A stretch of 64,000 nt of DNA from Bradyrhizobium sp. sBnM-33 (GTDB lineage Bacteria; Pseudomonadota; Alphaproteobacteria; Rhizobiales; Xanthobacteraceae). Under the pieces are notes generated by a model. That model worked only from the letters and a program-made list of their open reading frames with translations. It was not told where the DNA came from and made no database searches. Shown piece after piece: positions 35,073 to 44,354 of the stretch (within the stretch, counting starts at the first letter, position 1; each line of letters starts with the position of its first letter). The position numbers were made by a program, and so were the translations under genes. Where the stretch lies: NCBI RefSeq assembly GCF_032917945.1, contig NZ_CP136624.1, positions 3,348,001 to 3,412,000 on the forward strand, in the 5' to 3' direction.

Positions 35073-36019
35073 CCGGGCAAGCTCGAACCGATATGGGGGT
35101 GGCGGCCGGCCTCGTTCTGCTGGCGATCGGCGCCTATGCGATGCCAACCTGGGTACTCAGTGTCGCAGCAGTCGCGCTTGCCAAGGGGCTCGTCGCGATT
35201 GGCTTGCTTCTGTTGCTCCGCGCCGGCCTCGTTCCTTTCGGGCACGCCATGTACTTTTGCATCGGCGGATATGCGACCGGTATCGCCGCGCAGTTCGGCG
35301 GCGTGCGTGACATCTTCCTTCTGCTGGCGATTGCGGCCTGCTCCGCCGGCGTGATCGCCTTGGCCGCAGGCTTTCTGCTGCGGCGCTATCGCGGAATCTT
35401 CTTCGCCATGCTGTCAATGGCCCTGTCCATGATCCTGTATGGTATCCTGCTCAAGTCGCAGAGCCTCGGGTCGTCCGACGGCTTCTCCGTGCCACGGCCA
35501 ACGATCTTCGGCCTCTCGATGGCGGGCGCCTCCGCTGTCAGCATCATCTACCTCGTTATCGCTGTGAGCCTCGCCGCTGTCATGCTGATCGCGTCCCGCT
35601 ACCTCAAGACCACGCTCGGTCATATCGGTCCCGCGGTTCGCCTCAACGAGTTGCGGATCGAATATCTCGGCTATGCGGCGGAGCGGCTGATCCATCTGGA
35701 ATATGTGGCGTCCGGCCTCCTTGGCGGGCTCGCAGGCGGCTTGGTTGCCCTGTTCATCGGGCAGATCGATCCGGGAATGGGGTTTTGGACCACCTCGGGT
35801 GAGTTCGTGTTCATCGCGATTCTGGCAGGAACCGGTGGTGTGTGGGGTGCTGTCGCCGCCGCATTCATACTGGAGATCGTCCACGCGGTGGCTTTCAACT
35901 TTGCGCCGCAATACTGGAAGTTCGTGCTGGGCAGCACATTGTTGGTGTTGATCCTGCGCTTCCCGGGCGGGCTGTCGAGCATTCGGTGGGGACGACGGGC
36001 GGGACAAGCCGATGCCTGA
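35069..36019 (+). CDS. Liv-type ABC transporter permease, LivM family (system 2)
   Basis: The 316-residue membrane protein has LivM motifs: LVPFGHAMYFCIGGYATGIA, FLLRRYRGIFFAMLSMALSM and GTGGVWGAVAAAFILEIVH. It overlaps the LivH-type gene by ATGA upstream and the LivG-like gene by eight bases downstream, indicating translational coupling. Confidence 0.92.
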   Translation: MTGQARTDMGVAAGLVLLAIGAYAMPTWVLSVAAVALAKGLVAIGLLLLLRAGLVPFGHAMYFCIGGYATGIAAQFGGVRDIFLLLAIAACSAGVIALAAGFLLRRYRGIFFAMLSMALSMILYGILLKSQSLGSSDGFSVPRPTIFGLSMAGASAVSIIYLVIAVSLAAVMLIASRYLKTTLGHIGPAVRLNELRIEYLGYAAERLIHLEYVASGLLGGLAGGLVALFIGQIDPGMGFWTTSGEFVFIAILAGTGGVWGAVAAAFILEIVHAVAFNFAPQYWKFVLGSTLLVLILRFPGGLSSIRWGRRAGQADA

Positions 36020-36797
36020 CCAGCCCCTTCTGGAAGCCCGCAATCTGACAGTGCGGTTTGGAGCCATCATTGCGGTCAATGATGTCTCCGTCACTGTGAA
36101 CCGTGGCGAGATCGTCGGCCTGATCGGCACCAATGGTGCGGGCAAGACCACATTTCTCAACATGGTCACAGGCTATCTCAGGCCGACCAGCGGCCAGATC
36201 ATGTTCGATGGCGATAGCGCGATCGGCCGGACGCCCCGTGAGATGGTGCGTCACGGCATGGCCCGTTCGTTTCAAATTCCGCAGCTGTTCTCCGAATTGA
36301 CGGTGCTCGATCACGTGGTTCTTGCGATCGCGCTTGCGGAGCGACCACGCTTTTTGTTGAACCGCATCGATCATCGCGCCCGAATCGATGCCGCACATGA
36401 GGTTCTCGCCCGGTTCGGTCTCGCGCAGATTGCACGCCGGCCAATCAGCCTGATACCTCAGGGGCAACGCAAGCTGATCGACATCGCCATGGCATTGGCG
36501 CTTCGGCCGAAGCTGCTGCTGCTGGACGAGCCGACCAGCGGCGTGTCGTCGGCGGAGAAGCTCGGCCTGATGGACGTGGTTTTCGCATCGATCCGGGCGG
36601 ACAAAACCACCGTGCTGTTTGTGGAGCACGACATGGAGATCGTGCAACGTTACGTCACGCGGCTGCTCGCCTTCAGGGACGGCCGCCTCATCGCGGATGG
36701 AATGCCGGCGGACGTGATGCGGGACGCCCAGGTCGCCTCCGCGATCATGCGGCGACCGCCGACGGAACAGGGATGCAAGGCGGAGCGGGCGTCGTGA
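36012..36797 (+). CDS. Liv-type ABC transporter ATPase, LivG-like (system 2)
   Basis: The 261-residue ATPase has Walker A GTNGAGKTTFLNM, the LivG-specific ARSFQIPQLFSELTVLDHV stretch, signature LIPQGQRKLIDIAMAL (LSxGQ form with Gly-Gln kept) and Walker B LLLLDEPTSGVSSAE. The H-switch is in FVEHDMEIV. Unlike the system 1 LivG-like protein, its signature motif is near normal. It overlaps both neighbouring genes. Confidence 0.92.
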   Translation: MPDQPLLEARNLTVRFGAIIAVNDVSVTVNRGEIVGLIGTNGAGKTTFLNMVTGYLRPTSGQIMFDGDSAIGRTPREMVRHGMARSFQIPQLFSELTVLDHVVLAIALAERPRFLLNRIDHRARIDAAHEVLARFGLAQIARRPISLIPQGQRKLIDIAMALALRPKLLLLDEPTSGVSSAEKLGLMDVVFASIRADKTTVLFVEHDMEIVQRYVTRLLAFRDGRLIADGMPADVMRDAQVASAIMRRPPTEQGCKAERAS

Positions 36798-37459
36798 AAG
36801 TCGAAATCCGGGATCTCGGCGTATCGGTCGGTCCGGTCTCGATTCTGGAAGGCGTCTCGCTCGACGCGCCGGAAGGATCAGTCGTTGGTATCGTCGGTCA
36901 CAATGGTGCCGGCAAGACGACGCTGATGCGGGCGCTCACCGGCGCGTTGCCGGTTTCCTCAGGCCGGATATTGTTCGATGGCGAAGATATCGTCCGCCAC
37001 AGTACACGGCAGCGTGTTCGCGCCGGACTTGGCTATATGCCGGAAGATCGCCGTCTCGTGCCTGATCTTTCGGTACGGTCCAACATCGCGTTGCCGATGG
37101 AGGTCAATGGCCTGCCGGCGGCCGAGATCGCGCGCAGGGTAGCTCGCGTCCTTGTGCTTATTCCGGAACTGCAGCCCCTGATCGATCGCAAGGGAAACCA
37201 ACTGTCCGGCGGCCAGCAGAAGCTCGCAGCACTCGCACGCGCGATATCCTATGGCACGCGGCTGTTGCTGCTCGACGAACCCTTTGAAGGCGTGGCGCCG
37301 GCCCTGGTCGCGCGCCTTGGCAGCGTTTTGCGCGAACTTCGGCGCGAGGGCCCCACCATCATCGTGACCGACTCCGAGGGAGCCAACCTGAAAGGCCTAT
37401 GCGACGCGCAATTTGCAATCGAGCGCGGCCGCGTGAGCGATCGGTTGCTCGAAACCTGA
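36794..37459 (+). CDS. Liv-type ABC transporter ATPase, LivF-like (system 2)
   Basis: The 221-residue ATPase has Walker A GHNGAGKTTLMRAL, LivF-type YMPEDRRLVPDLSVRSNI, signature QLSGGQQKLAALARA and Walker B LLLLDEPFEGVAPAL. The GTG at 36794 overlaps the LivG-like stop (GTGA). The H-switch position, normally His in EQ/EH-N, reads VTDSEGAN, so the switch histidine is not evident. The GMC oxidoreductase gene follows after 13 bases, linking this transporter to alcohol oxidation. Confidence 0.9.
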   Translation: MKVEIRDLGVSVGPVSILEGVSLDAPEGSVVGIVGHNGAGKTTLMRALTGALPVSSGRILFDGEDIVRHSTRQRVRAGLGYMPEDRRLVPDLSVRSNIALPMEVNGLPAAEIARRVARVLVLIPELQPLIDRKGNQLSGGQQKLAALARAISYGTRLLLLDEPFEGVAPALVARLGSVLRELRREGPTIIVTDSEGANLKGLCDAQFAIERGRVSDRLLET

Positions 37460-37472
37460 ACAGGACTACAGC

Positions 37473-39086
37473 GTGAGTGCACAGAACTACGACTTTATCA
37501 TCATCGGCGGCGGTTCGGCAGGATGCGTGTTGGCAAACCGCCTTGCCGAGCAGGCCGATTGGCGCATCCTCCTGATCGAGGCCGGTGCGGCCGACAATTC
37601 GATCTTCATTCGAATGCCGGCCGGGTTCAGCCGCGTGTTCGGCACGGATCGCATGTGGGATTACGTTTCGGAGCCTCAGGCCGCGCTCAACGGCCGGACG
37701 CTTCATGTCCCGCAAGGCCGAACGCTGGGCGGCAGCAGTTCGATGAACGGCATGATCTACATTCGCGGCGACCGCGACGATTATGAGGATTGGAAAGCGC
37801 AGGGTTGCGAAGGCTGGGGATATGACGACGTTCTGCCCTGGTTCCGCAAGACGGAGGCCAATGCCCGCCTGTCGGATCGTTATCACGGCGCCGAGGGACC
37901 CCTGCATGTCGTCGATACACCGTATCGGCACCCCCTGAATGCTGCGTTCGTCCGTGCGGCGCAGGAAACCGGTGCCGCCTTCAATCACGATTTTAACGGC
38001 CCGTCGCAACTGGGCGTCGGCTTTTACCAGATCACCGCATCGGAGGGGGAGCGGGGAAGCACCGCGAGGTTCTTCCTGCGCCCTGCGATCGCCAGGGGAA
38101 ATGTCGAGGTAAAGACCGGCCTGATGGTCTCGAAAATTCTGTTCGAGGAACGGCGCACCGTCGGCGTCGAATGTGTGCCGAGTGGCGGGGGAACGCCCGT
38201 CACATTTCGGGCGCAGCGCGAGATCGTGCTGTGTGGAGGAGGTCTCGGCAGTCCCAAGGTTCTGATGCAATCGGGTATCGGCGACGGGGCTCATCTGTCC
38301 TCGCTCGGCATCAAGGTGGTGCGCGACCTGCCGGGGGTCGGACAGAACTATCAGGATCATCTCGAAGTCGCCGTGTATGGACGCACGCGCCGGCCGATCA
38401 GTCTCTTTGGGCAGGACAGGGGCCTTGCCGCGCTGAAGCACGGCGCACAATGGCTGTTCTTTCGTTCCGGGCTGATGACGTCGAACGTTGTCGAGTCCGG
38501 CGGCTTCTTTGATGTCGACGGTGACGGCCGCGCCGATATCCAGTTCCATGTGCTGCCTGTGTTGGTCGGGGATGCGGATCGCGCGCCATTGTCGTTTCAT
38601 GGCGTAACGCTGAACCCATGCCTCTTGGCCCCGAAATCGCGGGGACGGCTGTGGCTGCGCAGTGCGGACCCGTTGCAGCTTCCCCGGCTGGACGCCGGCG
38701 CGCTGACCGATCCCGAGGATGTGGCCGTGCTTGTCGAGGGCGTGCGGCTGGCGCGGCGCATCCTCAAGGCGCCGTCATTGTCGGCGCTCGTGAGCGAGGA
38801 GGTAGAGGCTGATGGCGCGCCTTGCGACGATAGTAGCTCGGGCGTCGAGGCAAAGGTCCGCAAATATGCCAAGACCGTTTACCATCCGGGTGGGACGTGC
38901 CGGATGGGTAAACATCCGATGGCCGTAGTCGACAATGAGCTGCGCGTCCACGGCGTCGATGGTCTTCGCGTAGCCGATGTCTCGGTCATGCCGACAATAC
39001 CGCGCGGCAACACCAACGCCGGCACCATCATGATCGCCGAGCGCGCCGCTTCGTTCATCAAGGCCGCCACGACCAATCGCTTGTAG
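37473..39086 (+). CDS. GMC-family FAD alcohol oxidoreductase (module 2)
   Basis: The 537-residue GMC enzyme has FAD motif IIGGGSAGCVLANRLAE, GMC signature PQGRTLGGSSSMNGMIYIRG and second motif GGLGSPKVLMQSGIGDG. The catalytic His471 is in YHPGGTCRMG and the Asn region is RGNTNAGTIMIAERAA. It is clearly related to the GMC enzyme at 29378. It starts with GTG 13 bases after the ATPase gene, so alcohol uptake and oxidation are probably co-expressed. The aldehyde dehydrogenase at 31118 would supply the next step. Confidence 0.9.
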   Translation: MSAQNYDFIIIGGGSAGCVLANRLAEQADWRILLIEAGAADNSIFIRMPAGFSRVFGTDRMWDYVSEPQAALNGRTLHVPQGRTLGGSSSMNGMIYIRGDRDDYEDWKAQGCEGWGYDDVLPWFRKTEANARLSDRYHGAEGPLHVVDTPYRHPLNAAFVRAAQETGAAFNHDFNGPSQLGVGFYQITASEGERGSTARFFLRPAIARGNVEVKTGLMVSKILFEERRTVGVECVPSGGGTPVTFRAQREIVLCGGGLGSPKVLMQSGIGDGAHLSSLGIKVVRDLPGVGQNYQDHLEVAVYGRTRRPISLFGQDRGLAALKHGAQWLFFRSGLMTSNVVESGGFFDVDGDGRADIQFHVLPVLVGDADRAPLSFHGVTLNPCLLAPKSRGRLWLRSADPLQLPRLDAGALTDPEDVAVLVEGVRLARRILKAPSLSALVSEEVEADGAPCDDSSSGVEAKVRKYAKTVYHPGGTCRMGKHPMAVVDNELRVHGVDGLRVADVSVMPTIPRGNTNAGTIMIAERAASFIKAATTNRL

Positions 39087-39212
39087 GCGAGGAGGGTCGC
39101 AAGGGGACCCGGGATCAGTCTCTGTCGCTAAGCCATGTGACATCCGATGCGTAGCGGATCGTCTATTGATGGCCCAAGTCAAATTAGCGGTTGGAGGCGT
39201 CGGGATTGCTTC

Positions 39213-40568
39213 ATGTCGATACAATTGAATAAGACGCATGATGCCGGCCGCCGCAGCTGGATCGAGTCCGCCAACGCCGCAGACTGCCCGTTTCCGATTC
39301 AAAATCTTCCTTTTGGCGTCTTCAAGCCTCGCGGGCGATCAGGTCCGGCCAGAGGCGCGATAGCCATCGGCGACGCCATTCTCGACGTCAGCGCCTGCGC
39401 GGCTGCCTTTGAAGGCCTCGCGCATGCCGCTGCGGCTTCGTGTTCGGTCCCCGATTTGAATGGCTTGATGTCGCTCGGCCCAAAAGCCTGGTCCGCTCTG
39501 CGGCATCAACTGTCGGACCTGCTGTCGGTCAACAATCGGCACGGCCGTGATGTGCTCTCGTCCAGCCTTTTCGATCTGAACGGCGCGGATATGTATGTTC
39601 CGGCCAAGGTCCACAATTTCACGGATTTCTTCGCGTCGATCGATCACGCGATAAATGCCGGGCGATTATTCCGTCCAAATCAACCGCTGCTACCGAACTA
39701 CAAATATGTTCCGGTCGCCTACAACGGACGATCGTCGAGCATTGTGGTGAGCGGCACTGCGATCCGGCGGCCACGCGGGCAAATCATGCCAACTGGTGAG
39801 GTGGAACCAAACTATGGTCCGTGCCGACAGCTCGATTACGAGGTCGAACTCGGAATTTACTTGGGCGCGAAAACCGATCTCGGTGAGCCCGTCCGAATCG
39901 AAAACGCGTGGGACCACATATTCGGCTTCTGCGTCCTGAACGACTGGTCCGCCCGCGACATTCAGTCGTGGGAATATCAGCCGCTGGGGCCATTCCTGGG
40001 CAAGACCTTCGCCACCAGCGTGTCGCCGTGGATCGTCACGGCGGAAGCATTGCTGCCGTTTCGCGTGCCGGCCATGGAGCGCCCGAATGGCGATCCCGCG
40101 CCGCTGCCCCACCTCTATTCCAGTGCCGATCAGCTCGAGGGCGGCCTCGATGTCACGCTCGAATGTTCAATCCAGTCGCGCGAGATGCGCAAACGCGGGA
40201 GCGGCCACATCCGCCTCAGCCGTGGCTCGACCAGAATGCTGTACTGGACGCCTGCGCAAATGATCGCCCATCAAACCAGCAACGGCTGCAATCTCGAGGT
40301 CGGCGATCTCCTGGGATCTGGCACTGTTTCAGGCGCGACGCCCGACAGCCTCGGTAGTCTTCTCGAAATCACCAGAAGGGGCGCCAATCCAATCGATTTG
40401 CGTGGCGAACTCCGCGAATTCCTCGCCGACGGCGACGACATCGAGATCGTCGGATCCTGTCGCCGCGAGGGATTTGCCTCGATCGGTTTTGGTGCCTGCA
40501 CCGGGACGATAGAGCCCGCAGCCCCGCTCGTCGAAACGGGCGCGATGACTCAATCCGTTCCCGCCTGA
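39213..40568 (+). CDS. fahA: Fumarylacetoacetase
   Basis: The 451-residue enzyme hydrolyses fumarylacetoacetate to fumarate and acetoacetate, the last step of homogentisate catabolism. The N-terminal domain starts RSWIESAN and [11 protein letters not shown]. The catalytic domain has [19 protein letters not shown] (metal Asp and catalytic His), [13 protein letters not shown], the metal-ligand pair in [11 protein letters not shown] and [15 protein letters not shown]. Length is typical. The start at 39213 fits the family N-terminus better than the in-frame ATG at 39147. It lies 10 bases before the dioxygenase gene. No maleylacetoacetate isomerase gene is adjacent. Confidence 0.95.
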   Translation: MSIQLNKTHDAGRRSWIESANAADCPFPIQNLPFGVFKPRGRSGPARGAIAIGDAILDVSACAAAFEGLAHAAAASCSVPDLNGLMSLGPKAWSALRHQLSDLLSVNNRHGRDVLSSSLFDLNGADMYVPAKVHNFTDFFASIDHAINAGRLFRPNQPLLPNYKYVPVAYNGRSSSIVVSGTAIRRPRGQIMPTGEVEPNYGPCRQLDYEVELGIYLGAKTDLGEPVRIENAWDHIFGFCVLNDWSARDIQSWEYQPLGPFLGKTFATSVSPWIVTAEALLPFRVPAMERPNGDPAPLPHLYSSADQLEGGLDVTLECSIQSREMRKRGSGHIRLSRGSTRMLYWTPAQMIAHQTSNGCNLEVGDLLGSGTVSGATPDSLGSLLEITRRGANPIDLRGELREFLADGDDIEIVGSCRREGFASIGFGACTGTIEPAAPLVETGAMTQSVPA

Positions 40569-40578
40569 GGATACTGCC

Positions 40579-41874
40579 ATGACGACCTCCCGATACATGT
40601 CCGGCTTTGGCAACAGCTTCGAGACCGAGGCGTTGCCTGACGCGCTTCCGGTCGGACGCAACTCACCACAGCAAGCAAACTACGGCCTTTATGCCGAACA
40701 GCTCAGCGGATCGGCTTTCACGGCGCCGCGTGGGACCAACGAGCGGTCCTGGCTGTATCGTATCCGTCCGAGCGTCAAGCATACGACACGTTTCACCACG
40801 GTAGAGGCGCCATTGTTGCGGTCGGCCCCCAATCCGGGCCAGTCGAAGCTGCCGATCGGCCAATATCGATGGGGTCCCGTGGCAATTCCACTGGAAAAGC
40901 TCACGTTCACAACAGGCCTTTTTACAGTGACGACGGCTGGTGATGCTGAAGCCCAGAGCGGCATGGCCGCGCATCTGCTGTTCGTGACCGCATCCATGAC
41001 GAACGAATATTTTTGCAATGCCGACGGAGAGTTTCTTGTCGTTGCCCAGCAGGGCGGACTTCGGTTCCGCACCGAGTTCGGCGTCATCGAAATCGAACCC
41101 GGAGAGATCTGTGTTATTCCGCGCGGCGTGATTTTTCGCGTGGAGCTGATGAACGGTGCCTCGCGCGCCTATGTGTGCGAAAATTACGGCGGCTCGTTTA
41201 CCTTGCCCGAACGCGGACCGATCGGCGCCAACTGTCTTGCCAATTCACGCGATTTCCTCACCCCTGTTGCGGCCTACGAGGATCGGGATCAACCGAGCAC
41301 CGTCTACTTCAAATGGTGCGGCGAGCTGTTCAAGACCGAGATAGGACAGTCGCCGCTGGATGTTGTCGCCTGGCACGGCAACTATGCTCCTTACAAATAC
41401 GACCTGCGTCGTTTCTCGCCGGTGGGAGCAATCGCGTTTGATCATCCGGACCCGTCGATCTATACCGTCCTGACGTCGCCGTCGGAAACATCAGGCACGG
41501 CCAATATCGACTTCGTGATCTTCCCCGAGCGCTGGGCCGTGGCGGAGAACACCTTCCGGCCGCCATGGTATCACCGCAACATCATGTCCGAGTTCATGGG
41601 GCTCGTTTACGGCGTTTACGATGCGAAGCCCGAAGGCTTCGTCCCCGGCGGGATGAGCCTGCACAACATGATGCTGCCGCATGGGCCTGACGCGGCCGCA
41701 TTCGAACATGCCAGCACCGTTGAACTCAAGCCGCACAAGATTGCGAACACCCTGGCATTCATGTTCGAATCCAGATTTCCGCAGAAGCTGACCCGATACT
41801 CTTCGGAGCTCTCCAGCCGCGACGACGGCTATGTCGACTGCTGGAGCGACCTGAAACGGCGGTTCGCTCGTTAG
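40579..41874 (+). CDS. hmgA: Homogentisate 1,2-dioxygenase
   Basis: The 431-residue enzyme opens the ring of homogentisate to maleylacetoacetate with a non-haem Fe(II). It shows [19 protein letters not shown] at the N-terminus, and the Fe-ligand region [20 protein letters not shown] with [17 protein letters not shown] (two His and one Glu). Length and motifs are normal. It follows fahA by 10 bases and converges with the LuxR-type gene with only one base between stops. No hydroxyphenylpyruvate dioxygenase gene is near, so homogentisate must come from elsewhere or from another precursor. Confidence 0.96.
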   Translation: MTTSRYMSGFGNSFETEALPDALPVGRNSPQQANYGLYAEQLSGSAFTAPRGTNERSWLYRIRPSVKHTTRFTTVEAPLLRSAPNPGQSKLPIGQYRWGPVAIPLEKLTFTTGLFTVTTAGDAEAQSGMAAHLLFVTASMTNEYFCNADGEFLVVAQQGGLRFRTEFGVIEIEPGEICVIPRGVIFRVELMNGASRAYVCENYGGSFTLPERGPIGANCLANSRDFLTPVAAYEDRDQPSTVYFKWCGELFKTEIGQSPLDVVAWHGNYAPYKYDLRRFSPVGAIAFDHPDPSIYTVLTSPSETSGTANIDFVIFPERWAVAENTFRPPWYHRNIMSEFMGLVYGVYDAKPEGFVPGGMSLHNMMLPHGPDAAAFEHASTVELKPHKIANTLAFMFESRFPQKLTRYSSELSSRDDGYVDCWSDLKRRFAR

Positions 41875-41875
41875 C

Positions 41876-42694
41876 TCAATTGTGCAACATGCTTCTTGGG
41901 ACGGCGTTCTTGTTGAGAACGAGCTTGACCAGTTCGTTCTGCGACGAGATGCCGAGCCGCGCATAAGCGCGCTTTCTGTATGTGAATACGGTGTTGATGC
42001 TCACGTTCAGAGCAAGCGCAATTCCTTCCGACGTCACACCGTTCACAATGGACACGCAGACATCGAGCTCTCTCGCCGGAAGCGCGGGAGCAATCGCCGC
42101 CAGCCGCATGCGGCATTGGTCGGAGGAATCCAGCGTTGAAGCAGACGCCTCCAGGTCATGCCGGCGGACCAGCGCCAGCAGGAGCTTTGCGGAGTCTAAG
42201 ATGCGAGCGGCGTCTTCAGTGGAGAACGCATTGCCGCGGTATCGGTAGAAGTTGACGCGAACCGTACGGCCGTTGCGCGCTTCGGAAAGGCTGATCCGAT
42301 CCTCAAGACCGGCTGATGTGTAGCAATGCGTGCGATAATTCGCGTGATCGATCTCGGAGGCTGAGGTGCGGACGCCCCAGCTTCCATCCGGCCTTCGCCC
42401 TTCGAGGGGAAGGGTGACCTGATTTGCGAGATCGTGCCGCCAATAATCTTTGCGATACTGGCGGGCGATGTCATGAGCGACCGGACGGCGGCCGATGTTT
42501 TCGGCAAAGATCACGCGCGGTTCGGCGTCGCCGGCAAAGGAGAAAGCGGTGAGATGATCCGGCTTCGTCAGATGGAACACTGATTTGAACAACGAGGGAG
42601 CGAAAGCCTCGTCGCCGACGACGTCTATGAGCTGCGCCAAACTGGGCAAAGTGGCCGACGACTCCGGCTGATCCGCGAGTTGATACGCTTTCAT
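41876..42694 (-). CDS. LuxR-type HTH transcriptional regulator
   Basis: The 272-residue protein has a C-terminal LuxR/GerE HTH at about residues 205-265 (LPARELDVCVSIVNGVTSEGIA, then NVSINTVFTYRKRAYARLGI). The long N-terminal region has no receiver domain and no clear autoinducer-binding motif, so it is probably a stand-alone sensor. It is convergent with hmgA and divergent from the GntR gene at 42795, sharing an intergenic region with two inverted repeats. Its target could be the homogentisate genes or itself. Confidence 0.85.
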   Translation of the reverse strand: MKAYQLADQPESSATLPSLAQLIDVVGDEAFAPSLFKSVFHLTKPDHLTAFSFAGDAEPRVIFAENIGRRPVAHDIARQYRKDYWRHDLANQVTLPLEGRRPDGSWGVRTSASEIDHANYRTHCYTSAGLEDRISLSEARNGRTVRVNFYRYRGNAFSTEDAARILDSAKLLLALVRRHDLEASASTLDSSDQCRMRLAAIAPALPARELDVCVSIVNGVTSEGIALALNVSINTVFTYRKRAYARLGISSQNELVKLVLNKNAVPRSMLHN

Positions 42695-42733
42695 GCCCGA
42701 TCCCTGATTTTTCGCTCCCTAGTACCGCCCTCT

Positions 42734-42771
42734 ATATTGCAAATTCAATTCGCATGCAATATTGTATACAA
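42734..42771. promoter_or_regulatory. Two operator-like dyads between LuxR and GntR genes
   Basis: ATATTGCA-N13-TGCAATAT (42734-42741 and 42755-42762) is a perfect 8-bp inverted repeat. Directly beside it is TTGTATACAA (42762-42771, perfect palindrome), which carries the GT...AC core typical of operators bound by FCD-type GntR regulators. The palindrome lies 23 bases before the GntR start, which suggests autoregulation. Confidence 0.55.
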
Positions 42772-42794
42772 ACTTGTCTAGCCAAAGGTAGCCT

Positions 42795-43457
42795 ATGGAT
42801 GATGCTGTCAGGCGGACGGCCCGCCGATCGGACGACATCTACGAAGCGCTTCGACGAGCGATCGTGACCGGCGAGATCAGGCCGAACCAGCCCTTGATCG
42901 AGCTCGATTTGGCTGCCCAGCTTGGCGTCAGCCGCACCCCGGTTCGCGAATGCCTGCAACGGCTGGTCATCGCCGGCCTGGTCGTGCCACGAAAGCGTGG
43001 CTGGGCCGTGCGTGAATTCACTGTGGAGGAAATGCAGGAGAACGCAGAGGTTCGCGCCGGACTTGAGGGATATGCAGCATATCTCGCAGCCGCGCGCGGG
43101 TCGCAGCAGGCGATCGACAAGATCGTGACGCTGCATCGCAGCCGTCTCACACTGCGGGCCGGAGACGAACAACTGCGGCTGCAGACCAATCGGGATTTTC
43201 ACGACGCCATCATGCAAGCCGCCGGAAATCAACGGTTGAAGGATGCGATCTACAATTCCGGTCAATTCTATTTCAATGGCACGATCGCCCGGCTGATGAT
43301 GGGCGAGGAGCTGGCGCAGGGCAACGCCGACCATGCCCTGATCGTGGAAGCCATCGTCGCGCGCGATAGCCCGCGCGCTGAACAAGCCATGCGAGCACAT
43401 ATCGAGCGCACATTTTCCGTCTATCGGCGCGTGACCCAGGCAATGCCTGCCGGCTAA
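42795..43457 (+). CDS. GntR-family regulator with FCD domain
   Basis: The 220-residue protein has a GntR winged HTH at residues 10-75 (IYEALRRAIVTGEIRPNQPL, then AAQLGVSRTPVRECLQRLVI). An all-helical FCD effector domain follows at 85-215 with metal-ligand-type positions in NRDFHDAIMQAAGN, the D-x-x-x-H pattern, and further His in NADHALIVEAI. FCD regulators usually respond to carboxylic acids. The SDR and Bug receptor genes downstream are likely targets. A TTGTATACAA palindrome lies just upstream. Confidence 0.92.
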   Translation: MDDAVRRTARRSDDIYEALRRAIVTGEIRPNQPLIELDLAAQLGVSRTPVRECLQRLVIAGLVVPRKRGWAVREFTVEEMQENAEVRAGLEGYAAYLAAARGSQQAIDKIVTLHRSRLTLRAGDEQLRLQTNRDFHDAIMQAAGNQRLKDAIYNSGQFYFNGTIARLMMGEELAQGNADHALIVEAIVARDSPRAEQAMRAHIERTFSVYRRVTQAMPAG

Positions 43458-43565
43458 TCGGTCCTAGCCCGAAGGTACGGGACCACGGTTCCTTTCGTCA
43501 CAATGCTATGGGACCGGCACGCCCGTTTCGTCGTGCTAACTTTTGTTTCACCGAGGAGGGCATCC

Positions 43566-44318
43566 ATGGCGGACGCAAGATCATTGAGCGGGCGTGTCGC
43601 GGTCGTTACGGGGGGCAGCAGCGGCATCGGCGCGGCGACGGTTCGGCAATTCGCGGAGCTCGGGGCAGACCTCGTTATCGGCTACCACGCGAACGAGAAG
43701 GGGGCGCGTGAACTTCTGCAGAGCTTGCCCGCCGGGCGGCATGAGATCGTTCGCCTTGTCCTCGAGGATGCCGCGACGTTCACGACGCTGGGAGATATGC
43801 TCAAACCCAAGTTCGGGAAACTGGACATTCTCGTCAATTCGGCGGGGTTTACCCGCGCCATCCGCCATGGCGATCTCGAGGCACTGACTGACGAACTGTT
43901 CGAACAGATCCTGATCGCCAACGTCCGCGGACCTTATTCGGCGATCCGTGCACTTCGTCCGTTGTTGAGCGCATCGGGAGATGCTCTTGTCGTCAATGTC
44001 TCATCGATTTCGGGATTCACGGCATCGGGCAGCAACGTCGCCTATTGCGCCGCCAAAGCCGCGCTGGACAATATGACGATGTCGCTCGCGCGCGCGCTCG
44101 GTCCTGAAATAAGGCTATTGACTGTTTCTCCCGGCGCGGTTGCGACCGACTTCGTTCCGGGCCGCGATCGTGCGGCGCTCGAAGCAGGCGCGCAGTCGAC
44201 TCCGCTTCGTCGCGTCATCGACCCGGAGGACGTCGCATCCGCGATCGTGGCCTGTGCCACTCATCTGAAGGCAAGCACCGGCTCGCGGATCGTAGTTGAT
44301 GGCGGCAGGCATTTGTAG
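43566..44318 (+). CDS. Short-chain dehydrogenase/reductase
   Basis: The 250-residue classical SDR has TGGSSGIG at residues 15-22, NSAGFTRA, a catalytic Ser in NVSSISGF, and Tyr-x-x-x-Lys in YCAAK. It ends GSRIVVDGGRHL. The ATG at 43566 has GAGGAGGG upstream; the longer open frame from 43503 lacks one. It lies between the GntR regulator and a Bug receptor, so a carboxylic or hydroxy-acid pathway is plausible. Substrate is unknown. Confidence 0.88.
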   Translation: MADARSLSGRVAVVTGGSSGIGAATVRQFAELGADLVIGYHANEKGARELLQSLPAGRHEIVRLVLEDAATFTTLGDMLKPKFGKLDILVNSAGFTRAIRHGDLEALTDELFEQILIANVRGPYSAIRALRPLLSASGDALVVNVSSISGFTASGSNVAYCAAKAALDNMTMSLARALGPEIRLLTVSPGAVATDFVPGRDRAALEAGAQSTPLRRVIDPEDVASAIVACATHLKASTGSRIVVDGGRHL

Positions 44319-44354
44319 GATGGCCGACGGGCCGCGTGGCTCGCGCTACGAGCA

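Noticed and set aside
33771..35147. 458-codon minus-strand open frame
   Set aside because: Lies opposite the system 2 binding protein and LivH-type genes; the translation is rich in Arg, His and Gln and typical of a high-GC shadow.
22104..37459. Branched-chain amino acid transport as the function of the two Liv-type systems
   Set aside because: Family membership does not fix the ligand. Linkage to alcohol and aldehyde oxidation genes argues for other substrates, so no liv gene symbols were assigned.
37359..38600. 413-codon minus-strand open frame
   Set aside because: Opposite a GMC oxidoreductase with all catalytic motifs; no start signal or domain of its own.
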